This document shows positions 46,701 through 56,626 of a stretch of 64,000 bases of DNA, piece by piece. The position numbers and the translations under genes are program-made. How positions within the stretch are numbered: position 1 is the first letter of the stretch; each line of letters opens with the position of its first letter. This stretch comes from Branchiostoma belcheri. Taxonomy: Eukaryota > Chordata > Leptocardii > Amphioxiformes > Branchiostomatidae. The stretch is taken from the NCBI RefSeq assembly GCF_001625305.1, contig NW_017802824.1, positions 3,963,881 through 4,027,880 of the forward strand, read 5' to 3'. The notes under the pieces were generated by a model. The model saw only the letters and a program-made list of their open reading frames with translations. It ran no database searches and was not told the DNA's origin.

Positions 46701-46967
46701 ATCCTGTCAATAGTGCCAAAAATGGCACTGCTGACAGGACGATCCTGTCAACAGTGTCAAAAATGGCACTGCTGACAGGACGATCCTGTCAGCAATGCAG
46801 TATTTCCTGTTATTGACAGGATCGTCCTGTCAGCAGTGCAATATTTTCTGCTATTGACAGGATCGTCCTGTCAGCAGTTCAGTATTTTCTGCTATTGACA
46901 GGACGATCCTGTCAGCAGTGCAGTATTTCCTGCTGTTGACAGGACGATCCTGTCAATAGCCTCAGGC
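46701..46967. repeat. 41-bp hairpin array C (right TIR)
   Basis: Inverted relative to array A, with units alternating CTGCTATTGACAGGATCG and GACAGGACGATCCTGTCA cores, ending CAATAGCCTCAGGC. Confidence 0.85.
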
Positions 46968-46976
46968 TTCCGGATT

Positions 46977-47821
46977 TTCTCGTTTCGGGTCAGAGTTGAA
47001 ATCTGGGTACTAGCAAATGCACAGTAGATCTATATGTTAAAATAGCTCCCCATTTCTGTTCTCAATTATTATAGATGTGCAAAAAGTTTCCCGAATTTAC
47101 CGAAAAAACATGGATTGTAATATTTTCAGGCGTGGTAAACTTTGTCGGCCAGTGAAGATTAGTCCGCGCGAGCAAAATTGCATGTGATGCGGTTTTGTCC
47201 CCTGATTACCCAAATAGTGCGTACTACTAGTAACTGTTACATGCATTATCAATGACTTTGTCATCGGATATTGCGAAAAAGTTATCACGTGAAGGTATTC
47301 TTTCTAATTTTCTTTGCAACTTTCTGACATGCTGTTGGCCACAGATAGGGAACAGCCAAGATTTTGTGGCAAAGTCTAAGCACAAGACTTGTAACTTGTT
47401 ATATGATCCCAAAACCTTGCAAAGAAAAAAAATAAAAACACATGGCAAAAACAGTCGACATCCTTCGTTCAAGTAACATCTTACTTTATTTTATGTCGGC
47501 TTTTCAAATTATATGATATATTAGTAAAAACCAAACTTACAGCTCACGATACAGTCCCAACTTTTATTAAGTTGAAGCACAGCAAATTCACAGTGAAAGC
47601 AATACCATGATAAAATATGTCCGGGCATTCGGGAACTGCATATATTTACTCTAGATTCCGTAAAACAGACCAGATTGTTTATCCCATTTGATTATTTCAG
47701 AAAGCTGAGTAACTGTGAGAAGCGAGGAGAAAATTGTACAAAGTAGTCGAACCGGTAGTACACATTAGTATGTATGGTGAGATATGTCTGTATCTTTATA
47801 TGATCTGTACTTAGCCTGTAA
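46977..47821. other. Distal 5' flank of DDX10, no gene seen
   Basis: This is what lay next to the DDX10 leader before the element inserted. No coding exon or bounded repeat was found. Confidence 0.4.
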
Positions 47822-48180
47822 GGCCACACTAATTAATTTTCTAGAGACCCTAAATCTAATGCAAGAGGGCGAAAAAAACAAGGGCCGAAAAAAGCAAAAT
47901 GTCTATATTGGAAATATGACTAATGGACGACAAATGTTAGGACCCAAACTTGGAATGAGAGAACAATTTGTTTTATCGTAGTGAAAACATCAATAAATCA
48001 GTTGAACAGCAGTTGACGTCCTGTCTTGTTTCCTTTAATCACACCATACCTTATCCCACTGTCGTGACTCTTTGATCATAGTTACAAGAAGTGGACTTCT
48101 TTCATTTTTTTTTCTTTCTGGGAACAGGCCAAAATCAATGCGTGCGTGGACATCATCCATAAAAGTTACTTAGTGTGTCC
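47822..48180. mobile_element. Harbinger-like MITE 'H2' (TSD TAA)
   Basis: GGCCACACTAATTAATTTTC to AAAAGTTACTTAGTGTGTCC, TAA on both sides (47819-47821, 48181-48183). It ends 60 bp from the stop codon of the JmjC gene. Confidence 0.7.
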
Positions 48181-48240
48181 TAATTGGAGCAAAATGTAAA
48201 ATAAGGTATTTCATTCATGTTGTCAGATCCACATTTATTT

Positions 48241-49106
48241 CTAGTCGTACTCGGAGCCGATGGTGATGCTCATCTCATCTCCGATGATCAGTGTCTTGTG
48301 GAACCATTTGTTGGTGTCCAGCACAACTGCATGGGAGGAAATAGAGAATGGTTTGTTAGAATTAAGAATAATCCTTTCAGGTATTGAAAATACCGGCCAA
48401 AAATATAAACCTGCTGTTGCCTCTTGTTCTTGATTCTAATAGTATTGTAACGACTTCAGTTATTAAAGAGGTCATCTACATCTACAACCATCCCTCAACA
48501 GAGACGGAGGGCGCCACAGACTTTCTGTAACCTATAATAAACTGCTCACGGAGTCACGTGTGTTATCTGCGTGACGTCACGGAAGCGGTATATTGCTCAT
48601 TCCTTGACAACGACTGGAGTTCAATTTTTGTTGAATTGGAAATTACAGTTCAATCTTGATTTGATTTGATTTGATTTATTGGGATTGCAAACAAATACAA
48701 TACTCGTGGGCCACAGGCAGCGGGGGCTGGTGTTGTGGCCCACACACAAAACAATCATAAGCACACAAACAAGACACACATTTAAACCCAATATAAGTAC
48801 ATAAAAATAAGTACAAGGGTACTAGAAACAGCATAGATTAGAATACTAGTATATCAGTCCATTTACTACTTGCTACAGTTGATCATAATGCATATGACTT
48901 CTACCCACACAGATGAATTTTCAAGATATGAATACTGACTTATTTCTCCTGGGTGTACGGTAACCTTTATTGTGTGGGGACACTCGAAGTAACACTCCGG
49001 CGGCGGCTCGATTGTCCACTCCTTCGTCCCTTTCACCTGAGCCTGCCAGGATGTTCTCCCATCAACATGATCAATCTGAGGGACACGGAAAATTGAAATT
49101 GTTATT

Positions 49107-49144
<38 letters not shown>

Positions 49145-52100
49145 CGACGTAAATTTTTCCATGTGCCACCGCACCCTCCAACCGTGCATTCACTACAGAA
49201 CTGAAGATGCTCAAAGCATTTGACATTAAAACATCTTGACCGTCGGAAACCATTATGTCTCAGCCATGTTGTGAAGCGACCCACTTCAAGGAGACCACCT
49301 GTCCAAGGCGGCCGTGCTTTTCTTTGGCCCCGAGTGGCCGGCTTGGACAGGTTTGACTGTATAATATAGGCCATGTTGGTGTGATTATATGGATCACATC
49401 CCCTGGGAAACAAAAAAAACTGATGCGAGCGTGCGAATAAAAAAATGACAAAAAAGTTTAAAAGTTGCCTTCATTATATCTACTTGGTCATGAAGGTTGA
49501 CCAAATGAGTATGGTATAGCGAATAAAAGACTCTTCATTTTAATTCATACTATCAAATCAACTAAACGTGACCTAACTCTTGTGAGAAATAGCCGCTAAA
49601 TGTGAATAATAACAGTTCATTAAGTGGCTAATCAATGTCTCAAAGGTGATAGATCTAGACGTGCACAGTTATAAGATAAAGCAGATATCTGTACTAAGGA
49701 CAGATACAATTTTTTCACCGTGTAAACTGGGCCTATGTATATTTTCGTGTTGAAAACAGAACGAATTCAAACATTTAAAGTAGCCCGGTTACCAGACCTC
49801 CCGAGTCCTACATCCTCTCCTCTATTCGCGGAGGGAATGTAGGACTTGGGAGCTATGATAGGTCTGGTAACCAGGCTACAAAAAAAGAACACTTACATGC
49901 AGGTGGGCTCCGTATCCGGGACTTCCCATGAAGATCCAGTCAGTCCTACTGGACTCCGATTGGGCCGGGAGGAAGTACGGTCGCCCGTAGTGCCGCCGCA
50001 GGTCATTGGCCACCTCTGCATCGCAGTTACTCCTGGTGACGGAAAGGGATAATCGAGCTGATACATGAACAGTTACAAACTAGCCTCCTTCGCAGACTTT
50101 TAGGGCGGCGGCGTTCTGTTTTTCGGTGAGCGACGCGAGTTATGTAGCCTGGTATCCAGTCTGATCGTGGTCGGGGCCGTAAGAGCTCTGGCCCGCCCGC
50201 CTCACATAAGTTTCCCGGTGTGTATTTCACGACAGATTAATTAGCCCTCCACAAACCAAATCCCCAAGCATACTGTCTCTGATTAGCGTAACACTCCTAC
50301 CGGGACGGTCTGTTGCACTGGGCGGGGGAGGCTGTTAGAGCCCCCGAAGACACAACCTGCCTGAACACCCCAATACCCCCAATCACGATCAGACTGGACC
50401 AGGCTACGAGTTATGCCGCAGAGGGACGGTTTTGCCGCCGAGAGAGCGTTTCGCATGTTGTTGGGGACGAAACTGTATTCTCCTCGGCAAAACTCCCTCG
50501 GTGGCAAAACCGTCCCTCTGTGGCATAACTCGCGTCGCTCACCGAAAAAAAATAACGCCGCCGCCCTACAAGTCTGCAAAGGAGGCTAGTTACAAACTGG
50601 GTCATATGCAATTTAGGGTCACATGCAATATGCAACTGGGTCATATGCAATTTAGGGTCACATGCAATATGCAACTGGGTCATATGCAATTTAGGGTCAT
50701 ATGCAACTGGGTCATATGCAATAAATTAGATATTGGCATACTGAGTTACCATTATTTTGAAACGTAGATCCTAGGACTGTCTCACTTGAAATAATCATTA
50801 TGTGTGTCAATTTATGTCCGCCACACAAAGCTATATACCATATCAACAAAACGATTTTAATTTAGTTTTATGTGTTCTCTTTGTTTTTTTTTTTCAATAT
50901 GGGGTTCGAACTCATGTCGTTATAGTTACCTCTCCTCTTATTCATTATTCATAAGTTTTAGTGTGCAGTCAAATACTAGCATTTATTTATACAAAAGGAA
51001 AACATATTGTTCTTGCTACGTTTCCTCTTCTTCTCCACTTCTCCAAACCAAAAAGGTCAGTGACCTGAACCAGACTGTCTGTTGTTTGAGTGTTTGGTTA
51101 CATCATGTTGCAGTTTTATAGCAAGAGGGATTTAGACTGTGTTTGAGTAAGAATTAAACTGAGAGTAGACCATTATGCATTTGTTTCGCAAATGTTACCT
51201 TTCTAGTACATGTGTATATTTTAATTTCACTTTTCTGTATATTCATGTCTTCTCTGAAATAAAAAAAAATCAGATTGATATTGGACCCACCATCCAATGT
51301 ACCACGGCTCCGACCCGTCTTCAAGATTCGCCCGTTCCTTACTCATGTTGAAAACTTCTCCCAGAGTCTCGAAGTTTGTCTTGTACGGGAAGAACTGGCA
51401 GCTGTGCTCTTCGTTCAGCAGTGCCGGGCTGTCTGGCTTGTAGACCGACTTGAAGTAGTCGAAACTGAAGTACTCTGAGGCTGTCCAGTTCTGTGTCCCA
51501 TCCTCCACTATCACAGGCCGTGCAGTGTAGGCGTACCTGAACAACATTAAATAAAGTTGAGAAGGGTTCTGGTGCATGTCTATATTTCTTCTCTAGCTTT
51601 GGAATTTTACGACTTTCGCATCGTTTTCTAATAATATTCATTTGCAATTCACGGCATACATTTGCTCCTTTTGTCTGCTTTGTGAGATTTGCAGTACGGT
51701 CGAAACCTTTTAAGAGAGGGGGGTCGAAAATTCATGCGCGTAGTTCCATCGATAATCTTATGTGATGTGATTCAATTTGGCGCTTTGCCTTCTTATAAAT
51801 GAACACGTGCACATCCTTACACCAAATTTTGTTCGGGAGAATGTAACAGGTTTGGTCACCGAAATTCTACACTCGAGATGTCTGGGAAAGCAGGTTTATA
51901 ATGGTTGTCAGACTACAACGTTCAAATGCTCCAGGCAGTTCAGACCACATAATTAAATGGTTGATAATAATGACGATATTCCAGTAATGGCAAGGTTGTT
52001 TACAGTTCGATGTTTTGAAAAAAAAAATCATAAACCGTAAAAAATCATTGCCGTTCCCATATCACGTTTGTCACTTTTGTTTATGCAACTACAGTTTTTT

Positions 52101-52557
52101 TTTTTCCTGCAAAAAAGCAAAACAGAAAACACATGCAAACTGACCTGGCGATAAATTCGGCAGGCGTCATGTTCCGAACCCTGTCCACTTCTTGGATGCC
52201 CGCACACATCTGGCAGTTGACGGGCGGACGCAAGGAGTCTTGGATTTCCTCTATGTACGTAACGATGCAGCGATCCTTCTCCATGTCCCCTGCCAGGAGG
52301 GTGAACAGGTGTTCCGCCAGTTTCGGGGGAACCAGGCCGGTGCCGAGCCCGACGACCACCGCCGCGACGACCACAGCCAGCACCGCGGCTGTAGCGAAGA
52401 GTTTCCCCCGACATGTTGTACGGCGTCCGCTCAACTTCTTCACCGAGCTGACTCCATAGATGTCCTCGTCTGAGAGGCCGAAGGAGTCGATTTTCTTGCA
52501 AAGTTGCGCTACTTTGCGCTCTACTTCTGCCTTCTCTGTCGCCATCGAACTATCCAT
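48241..52557 (-). CDS. Type II membrane protein with JmjC hydroxylase domain, 5 exons, 338 aa
   Basis: Predicted Fe(II)/2-oxoglutarate oxygenase. Exons in transcript order: 52145-52557, 51291-51536, 49897-50032, 48940-49075, 48241-48326; all phases agree and the stop is TAG at 48241. Domains: about 50 cytosolic residues, one membrane helix at about 53-75 (LFATAAVLAVVVAAVVVG) with no cleavable signal peptide, then a lumenal or extracellular region. Metal ligands are visible as HLHID (His265, Asp267) and WFHKT (His320). TSWQAQVKGTKEW supplies the 2-oxoglutarate lysine (Lys283). This arrangement closely resembles JMJD6 (HID...TSAWNALVQGHKRW). A membrane anchor is unlike JMJD6, and substrate and orthology are unknown. 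A second in-frame ATG at codon 5 is possible. Exon 3 lies between two foldback transposons. Confidence 0.85.
48480..48560 (-). repeat. Single inverted copy of the 76-bp satellite unit
   Basis: Contains, inverted, the CAGAAAGTCTGTGGCGCCC block of the array at 62121-62520. JmjC gene intron 4. Confidence 0.5.
48655..48840. repeat. Dispersed repeat with TTTGATTTGATTTGATTTAT head
   Basis: A short TTGAT microsatellite leads into a GTGGCCCACACACAAAAC-containing body. This looks like the 3' end of a retroposon, but no coding region was seen. Confidence 0.4.
49107..49144. repeat. (GTT)n microsatellite
   Basis: About twelve GTT/TTG triplets in JmjC gene intron 3. The poly-Gln, poly-Asn and poly-Thr frames on the minus strand are artefacts. 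Confidence 0.95.
49781..49878. mobile_element. 98-bp foldback MITE next to JmjC exon 3 donor
   Basis: TAGCCCGGTTACCAGACC and GGTCTGGTAACCAGGCTA are inverted, enclosing a short GAGTCCTACAT/ATGTAGGACTT stem. The flanks CATTTAAAG and CAAAAAAAG agree at 6 of 9 positions, a possible eroded 9-bp duplication. Confidence 0.55.
50081..50588. mobile_element. Mutator-like foldback MITE, interrupted (TSD GTTACAAAC)
   Basis: Termini TAGCCTCCTTCGCAGACTT and AAGTCTGCAAAGGAGGCTA, flanked by perfect GTTACAAAC (50072-50080, 50589-50597). It matches the uninterrupted copy at 53976-54210 except for a 264-bp insertion. Confidence 0.85.
50144..50407. mobile_element. Second TAGCC-type element nested in the first
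   Basis: Termini GTAGCCTGGTATCCAGTCTG and CAGACTGGACCAGGCTAC. The duplicated target is CGAGTTATG if the first and last shared bases are counted (7 to 9 bp depending on assignment). The interior is non-coding. Confidence 0.8.
50598..50722. repeat. 39-bp tandem repeat
   Basis: About three copies of a unit made of CTGGGTCATATGCAATTTAG and GGTCACATGCAATATGCAA. JmjC gene intron 2. Confidence 0.85.
50989..51203 (+). repeat. Dispersed repeat 'T', copy 9
   Basis: AAAAGGAAAACATATTG, TCAGTGACCTGAACCAGACT and TTCGCAAATGTTACC blocks. JmjC gene intron 2. Confidence 0.55.
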
Positions 52558-52591
52558 GTTGGGAACCCCTGCTGATCCGTCAGACTGGTGT

Positions 52592-52660
52592 GTTTGTTAC
52601 GCCGAAGGGCGGTTATTATACCGGCTATACCAATACAGATACAGCGACCCCGCAAAACCT
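52592..52660 (-). repeat. Dispersed repeat 'C', fragment
   Basis: GTTACGCCGAAGGGCGGTTA and CCGGCTATACCAATACAG, just upstream of the JmjC start codon. Confidence 0.5.
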
Positions 52661-52861
52661 GTTGCACCACTGTGCACCGGCGCCACCTAGCGACTTCTTT
52701 CCTTACCGCTCGCTGCTTCTATTTTCGTGTCTAAGTCTATCAGAGACTCACATAAGCCTCTCCTTGTCGAACCACGAGGGTTTGGGCATGTGGGGATCTT
52801 CCTAGGCCATTTGGTGGCCAAACCATTTCAGTCGATTATATCTCACTATAACTATAACGTT

Positions 52862-53761
52862 ATTACCTTCGCCAAGAAGGTTATGTTTTCAGGGGCGTTC
52901 GTGTATGTGTGTGTTTGTGTGTGTGTGTGTGTGTCTGTAAACACGATAACTTGAGAAGGCCTTCATGGATTGTCTTGATACTTGGTAGGTGGGTAGGTCT
53001 TGATGAGACCTCAAAATGATTAGATTTTGGACCCCCTAGCGGCTTGTTATGGTACTGCAGCTGAACTTCCGTTTTTGATATCTCATGATCTAGACATGCT
53101 ATGGTGATGAAATTTGGATGGTATGTAGCTCTTGCGCTGGGGAAGAAGTGACGTGAGTTTAGGCCCCCTAGCGGCTTGCTCTGGAACTGCAGGGATATAT
53201 TCTTGAAAATATTCAAAAGGGGATAACTCAAGAACCAGTTGACGGATTGTCGTGATTTTTGGTATGTAGGTAGCTTACGTGATGCTTGATATAATTATGT
53301 GACAATTATGCAAATATGGATGTAATTTGCATAATTTATGGGGAAATTCTATAAATCATCTGCATTCCATGATAGGACAATTGAAGCTTGTGACATTGGT
53401 AATTGACAACGAGAGAAACACAGGAAGATATTGATTATGTTAATAATGACTTAATTTGCATAATTAATGAGAAAATTTTATAATTATGTAATGATAACTG
53501 CCTGGAATTTCATACTTGTGGTATTTGAAAGTTAAATTGAGGTGAACATCATTAAACATAATTTATTCAAATCAGGACCTCATTTGCATAATTTATTAGG
53601 AAATGCTAGAATGCATTGTTTGTTAATATAAGACTGTCTTTTGGTTGAGATTATGATAAAATGATATAATTCATGAAAATTAGGTTCCTATTTCTTAAAT
53701 CGGGGGAATAATCTTATGTATAATTTGTCAGTCATAAAGATTAACATCATTTGGCGAAGGT
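52862..53761. mobile_element. 900-bp repeat with ACCTTCGCCAA / TTGGCGAAGGT ends
   Basis: Begins ACCTTCGCCAAGAAGGTTAT and ends ATTTGGCGAAGGT, short inverted termini. The first part has two rounds of CCCCTAGCGGCTTG with CTGCAG, and the second has repeated TTTGCATAATTTATGAG-like blocks. A GT run lies at 52910-52935. No coding frame; probably non-autonomous DNA-transposon-like. Confidence 0.55.
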
Positions 53762-53975
53762 ATGAGATCGGGGAACTCTAGTTGTGTTTGTTTTCCTGCA
53801 TATCAGTGCAAGTTTGGTGTCTGTGAGTTTTTTAATGTTCGAACGGACAAAAAATGATTAATTTCAACCACCTCAATAAACGCTTTACCTTCACTAACCT
53901 ACATATGTGTACAAGTGTATAATGTATTTCAAGCCCTGCACAATAACATCAGATAGATAAGTACACCCTTAGCAC

Positions 53976-54210
53976 TAGCCTCCTTCGCAGACTTGTTGGG
54001 CGGCGGCGTTATTTTTTTCGGTGAGCGACGCGAGTTATTCCGCGGAGGGATGATTTTGCCGCCGAGGGAGTTTTGCCAGGGTGAGAAGGTTGGAGCGAGA
54101 AACCTTCTCTCCACGGCAAAACTCCCTCGGCAGCAAAATCGTCCCTCCGAGGCATATTACTCGCGTCGCTCACCGAAAAAAACAACGCAACAAGTCTGCG
54201 AAGGAGGATA
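53976..54210. mobile_element. Mutator-like foldback MITE, uninterrupted
   Basis: 235 bp with TAGCCTCCTTCGCAGACTTG and CAAGTCTGCGAAGGAGGATA ends. Flanks CCTTAGCAC and CTTTAGCAC differ at one base, a 9-bp duplication. The arms carry GTGAGCGACGCGAGTTAT as in the copy at 50081. Confidence 0.8.
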
Positions 54211-54385
54211 CTTTAGCACCCAGTATTTCCAGCTCTGTCCGCCCATCTAACTGGAAGAGGATATAAATGTACTATATGTGTGGATGACGTGCATGACGCT
54301 TAAAAGTGTTTGCTCAAATTAAAGCTGAGGAGTAACGATATAAAATACTAGATCACCAATTCACTGTGACATCAAACTACTATTA

Positions 54386-54838
54386 GGCCACACCAAGTAA
54401 ATTTCATGGATGACGTCCTTTGGAGACCCTAAATCTAATGCGAGAGGGCGAAAAAAAACAAGAAAGGCCCTGAAAAACAAGATGCCTAGATTAGAAATAT
54501 ACTAAAAGACGACAAATGTTAGGACACAAATTGAATGAGGCGACACAGTGTAACAAGCAAGAAGTCTTTTATTCATCATCAAAACAGCAATAAAATAGGT
54601 GGAACAGCTAATCGTCCTGTCCTGTTTCTTTCATCACATTTTTGCAGGCCTGCAGAAACAAAGCATGTGCTCTTTACCCATTTCACGTTACGGGGTTCAC
54701 GTCAATCTAACGATTTGCGGCACTGTCGTGACTCTTTGGTCATAGTTACAGGAAGCGGAATTTCTTGGGTTTTTTCTAGGAACAGGCCAAAATCAATGCG
54801 CGCGCGGACGTCATCCATGAAATTTACTTGGTGTGGCC
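54386..54838. mobile_element. Harbinger-like MITE 'H2' (TSD TTA)
   Basis: GGCCACACCAAGTAAATTTC to GAAATTTACTTGGTGTGGCC, TTA on both sides (54383-54385, 54839-54841). 453 bp, the best preserved H2 copy. Confidence 0.75.
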
Positions 54839-54841
54839 TTA

Positions 54842-56626
54842 GTAATTCCGTCGAAGCATAGTGTAAGACATAAGCACCGTGACCGAAGGCTTTTGACCTG
54901 TCCTTGAACGATATTCTTGGAAATGTTCAACAGTCCACATGTCAATGTTGATATAGCTACATCATAGTCTTTCACGGCATACGTAAATAGCTAATGGAGG
55001 TCTCTGAAACCCCGAATAATCAATTCAATCATTGCCTCCCTTCTTTGTTTACGTGCCAGAAATAATGAAACTTGATAGTGATTATATAATTGACATAAGA
55101 AAATATTCCTGACTGTAAACTGTTATGCTTTTCCAGCCAGTTTATTCCCCGGATATTCAAATTAGGCTAAACCCCATGTCACTGCGACCACATCCTCCAA
55201 GCGAGCACATCGCTAGGTCTCCAATTCACCACCGTTTTAAAAAGGCCCATGATGCATTGCAGCAGGGGGTGTAGTAAAAAAATTCCCAGGATGCATAACG
55301 TCAAGGGAGTCAATATGAGTATAAATGAATGAATGAATGAATGAATGAATGAATGAATGAATGAATGAATGAATGAATGAATGAATGAATAAATGAATGA
55401 ATGAATGAATGAATGAATAAATGAATGAATGAATGAATGAATGAATGAATGAATGAATGAATGAATGAATGAATAAAATGAATGAATGTAAAACATTGCA
55501 GCCATCTGGCTGGAAACGGTTCACTTACATTAAAAAACACACAACTCACTTCTACATAACCTAAAATATTACAAACCGTTAAAATGAAATATTATACAGT
55601 TGACATTATACATGTACACTTTATAACGGAGCAACCTTCATCATTTTAGATTCTGTCATCAACAAATGTAAACATACCTCAGGAGCACATGATTCCAAAG
55701 GCGCTACGCAACCTGGGAATTATTTTTCAACCTGGCGCAATGCATTCTGGGAACTTGGAAATGCTGAATACCTACTAACAGTTACTAATACTTCCGCTTT
55801 ATATGAGGTCTTCATGATGCTGATAAACAACAATTCTCTTGCATTTATCACAAACTGTTCTTTAAATAAAGACAGAAGGTCTTCTAAGAATACAGTCGCA
55901 ATGCTGCATCAACCGTGGAATGAAAATTGTGGAATTTATCAGTCCAATTTATGATTGTAGTGTAGAACACACAGTAAGAGTTGCTTTGGGAAATCAACAT
56001 TCCTCGGTGAGTCGAGAGTGTATCAGTCAACGGACTCTCACACGTCACTCTGTTTGTACTGATCTAATGCGTGGTTTTGGATTACGCTTTTTTGATATTA
56101 GACAATTATAAAAGAGGAAATGGTTGATGAACACACATGTCAGTAGGCACGTAGCGCACTGCGACACGGTCACATCGTCAGGACATCTACCTTAGACATA
56201 ACACTACTCTCCAAGGTTAGTCTTCGGATTATTATTGAATTTTATGCGTTTTAGCAGGATTTCTTTTATGTGCTTGTATATGTTTTTTCTACGTCGGCCA
56301 CACCCTCAAAGCAGAGGATTAGGCTCCGGCTTATTCTAGACATTTTAGATGTTTTTAGCAGGGTTTTTTTTATGTACTTGTATATTTTTTTTACACCGGT
56401 CATAGTATCCTAGCAGAGGATTAGGCTTACTTATTTCTAACGTCGTTTTTATTCCTTTTCGTCAATATTTTTTTTTTTGTACCGGTATCTTTTTTGTATG
56501 CCAGCTAAGCGCATTGGATACTGTCTGGTCAGTTTCATTGGATACTGTTTTGCTCATAACAGCATTAAAATTTTTATGACGGACTTTGCTTTTCTTCAAG
56601 GATGAATCTGTTGGTTGACTGAAGCG
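54842..56626. other. Upstream flank of the GPCR gene, no gene seen
   Basis: Apart from the AATG microsatellite at 55322-55490, no coding exon or delimited element was found. Part must be promoter and 5' leader of the class C GPCR, but no start site can be pinned down. Confidence 0.35.
55322..55490. repeat. (AATG)n microsatellite
   Basis: About forty tetranucleotide units with a few AATA interruptions. The resulting IHSF-repeat open frames are artefacts. Confidence 0.95.

Larger units (their letters stand above)
44195..46967. mobile_element. Foldback-type (Mutator-like) element with array-type TIRs, TSD TTCCGGATT
   Basis: The left end starts GCCTGTGGCTATTGACAGGA and the right end, read inward, GCCTGAGGCTATTGACAGGA. 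Both continue about 265 bp as tandem 41-bp hairpin-forming units. The nonamer TTCCGGATT occurs at 44186-44194 and 46968-46976, a perfect 9-bp duplication. No transposase was seen, so it is non-autonomous. Tandem-repeat inverted termini with 9-bp duplications are the hallmark of Drosophila FB-type foldback elements. The interior holds a second copy of the left end (45183-45739), an N gap and a further hairpin. Confidence 0.8.

Noticed and set aside
44203-46967. The 41-bp arrays as a CRISPR-like locus
   Set aside because: The 'spacers' are themselves repeated, the host is an animal, and the arrays are the TIRs of a bounded element with a 9-bp duplication.
49071-49413. Poly-Gln, poly-Asn and poly-Thr open frames
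   Set aside because: All three frames of one GTT microsatellite inside a JmjC-gene intron.
52028-52501. Alternative frame over JmjC exon 1 (157 codons)
   Set aside because: Out of frame with the membrane-helix exon, whose reading continues in phase into exons 2 to 5.
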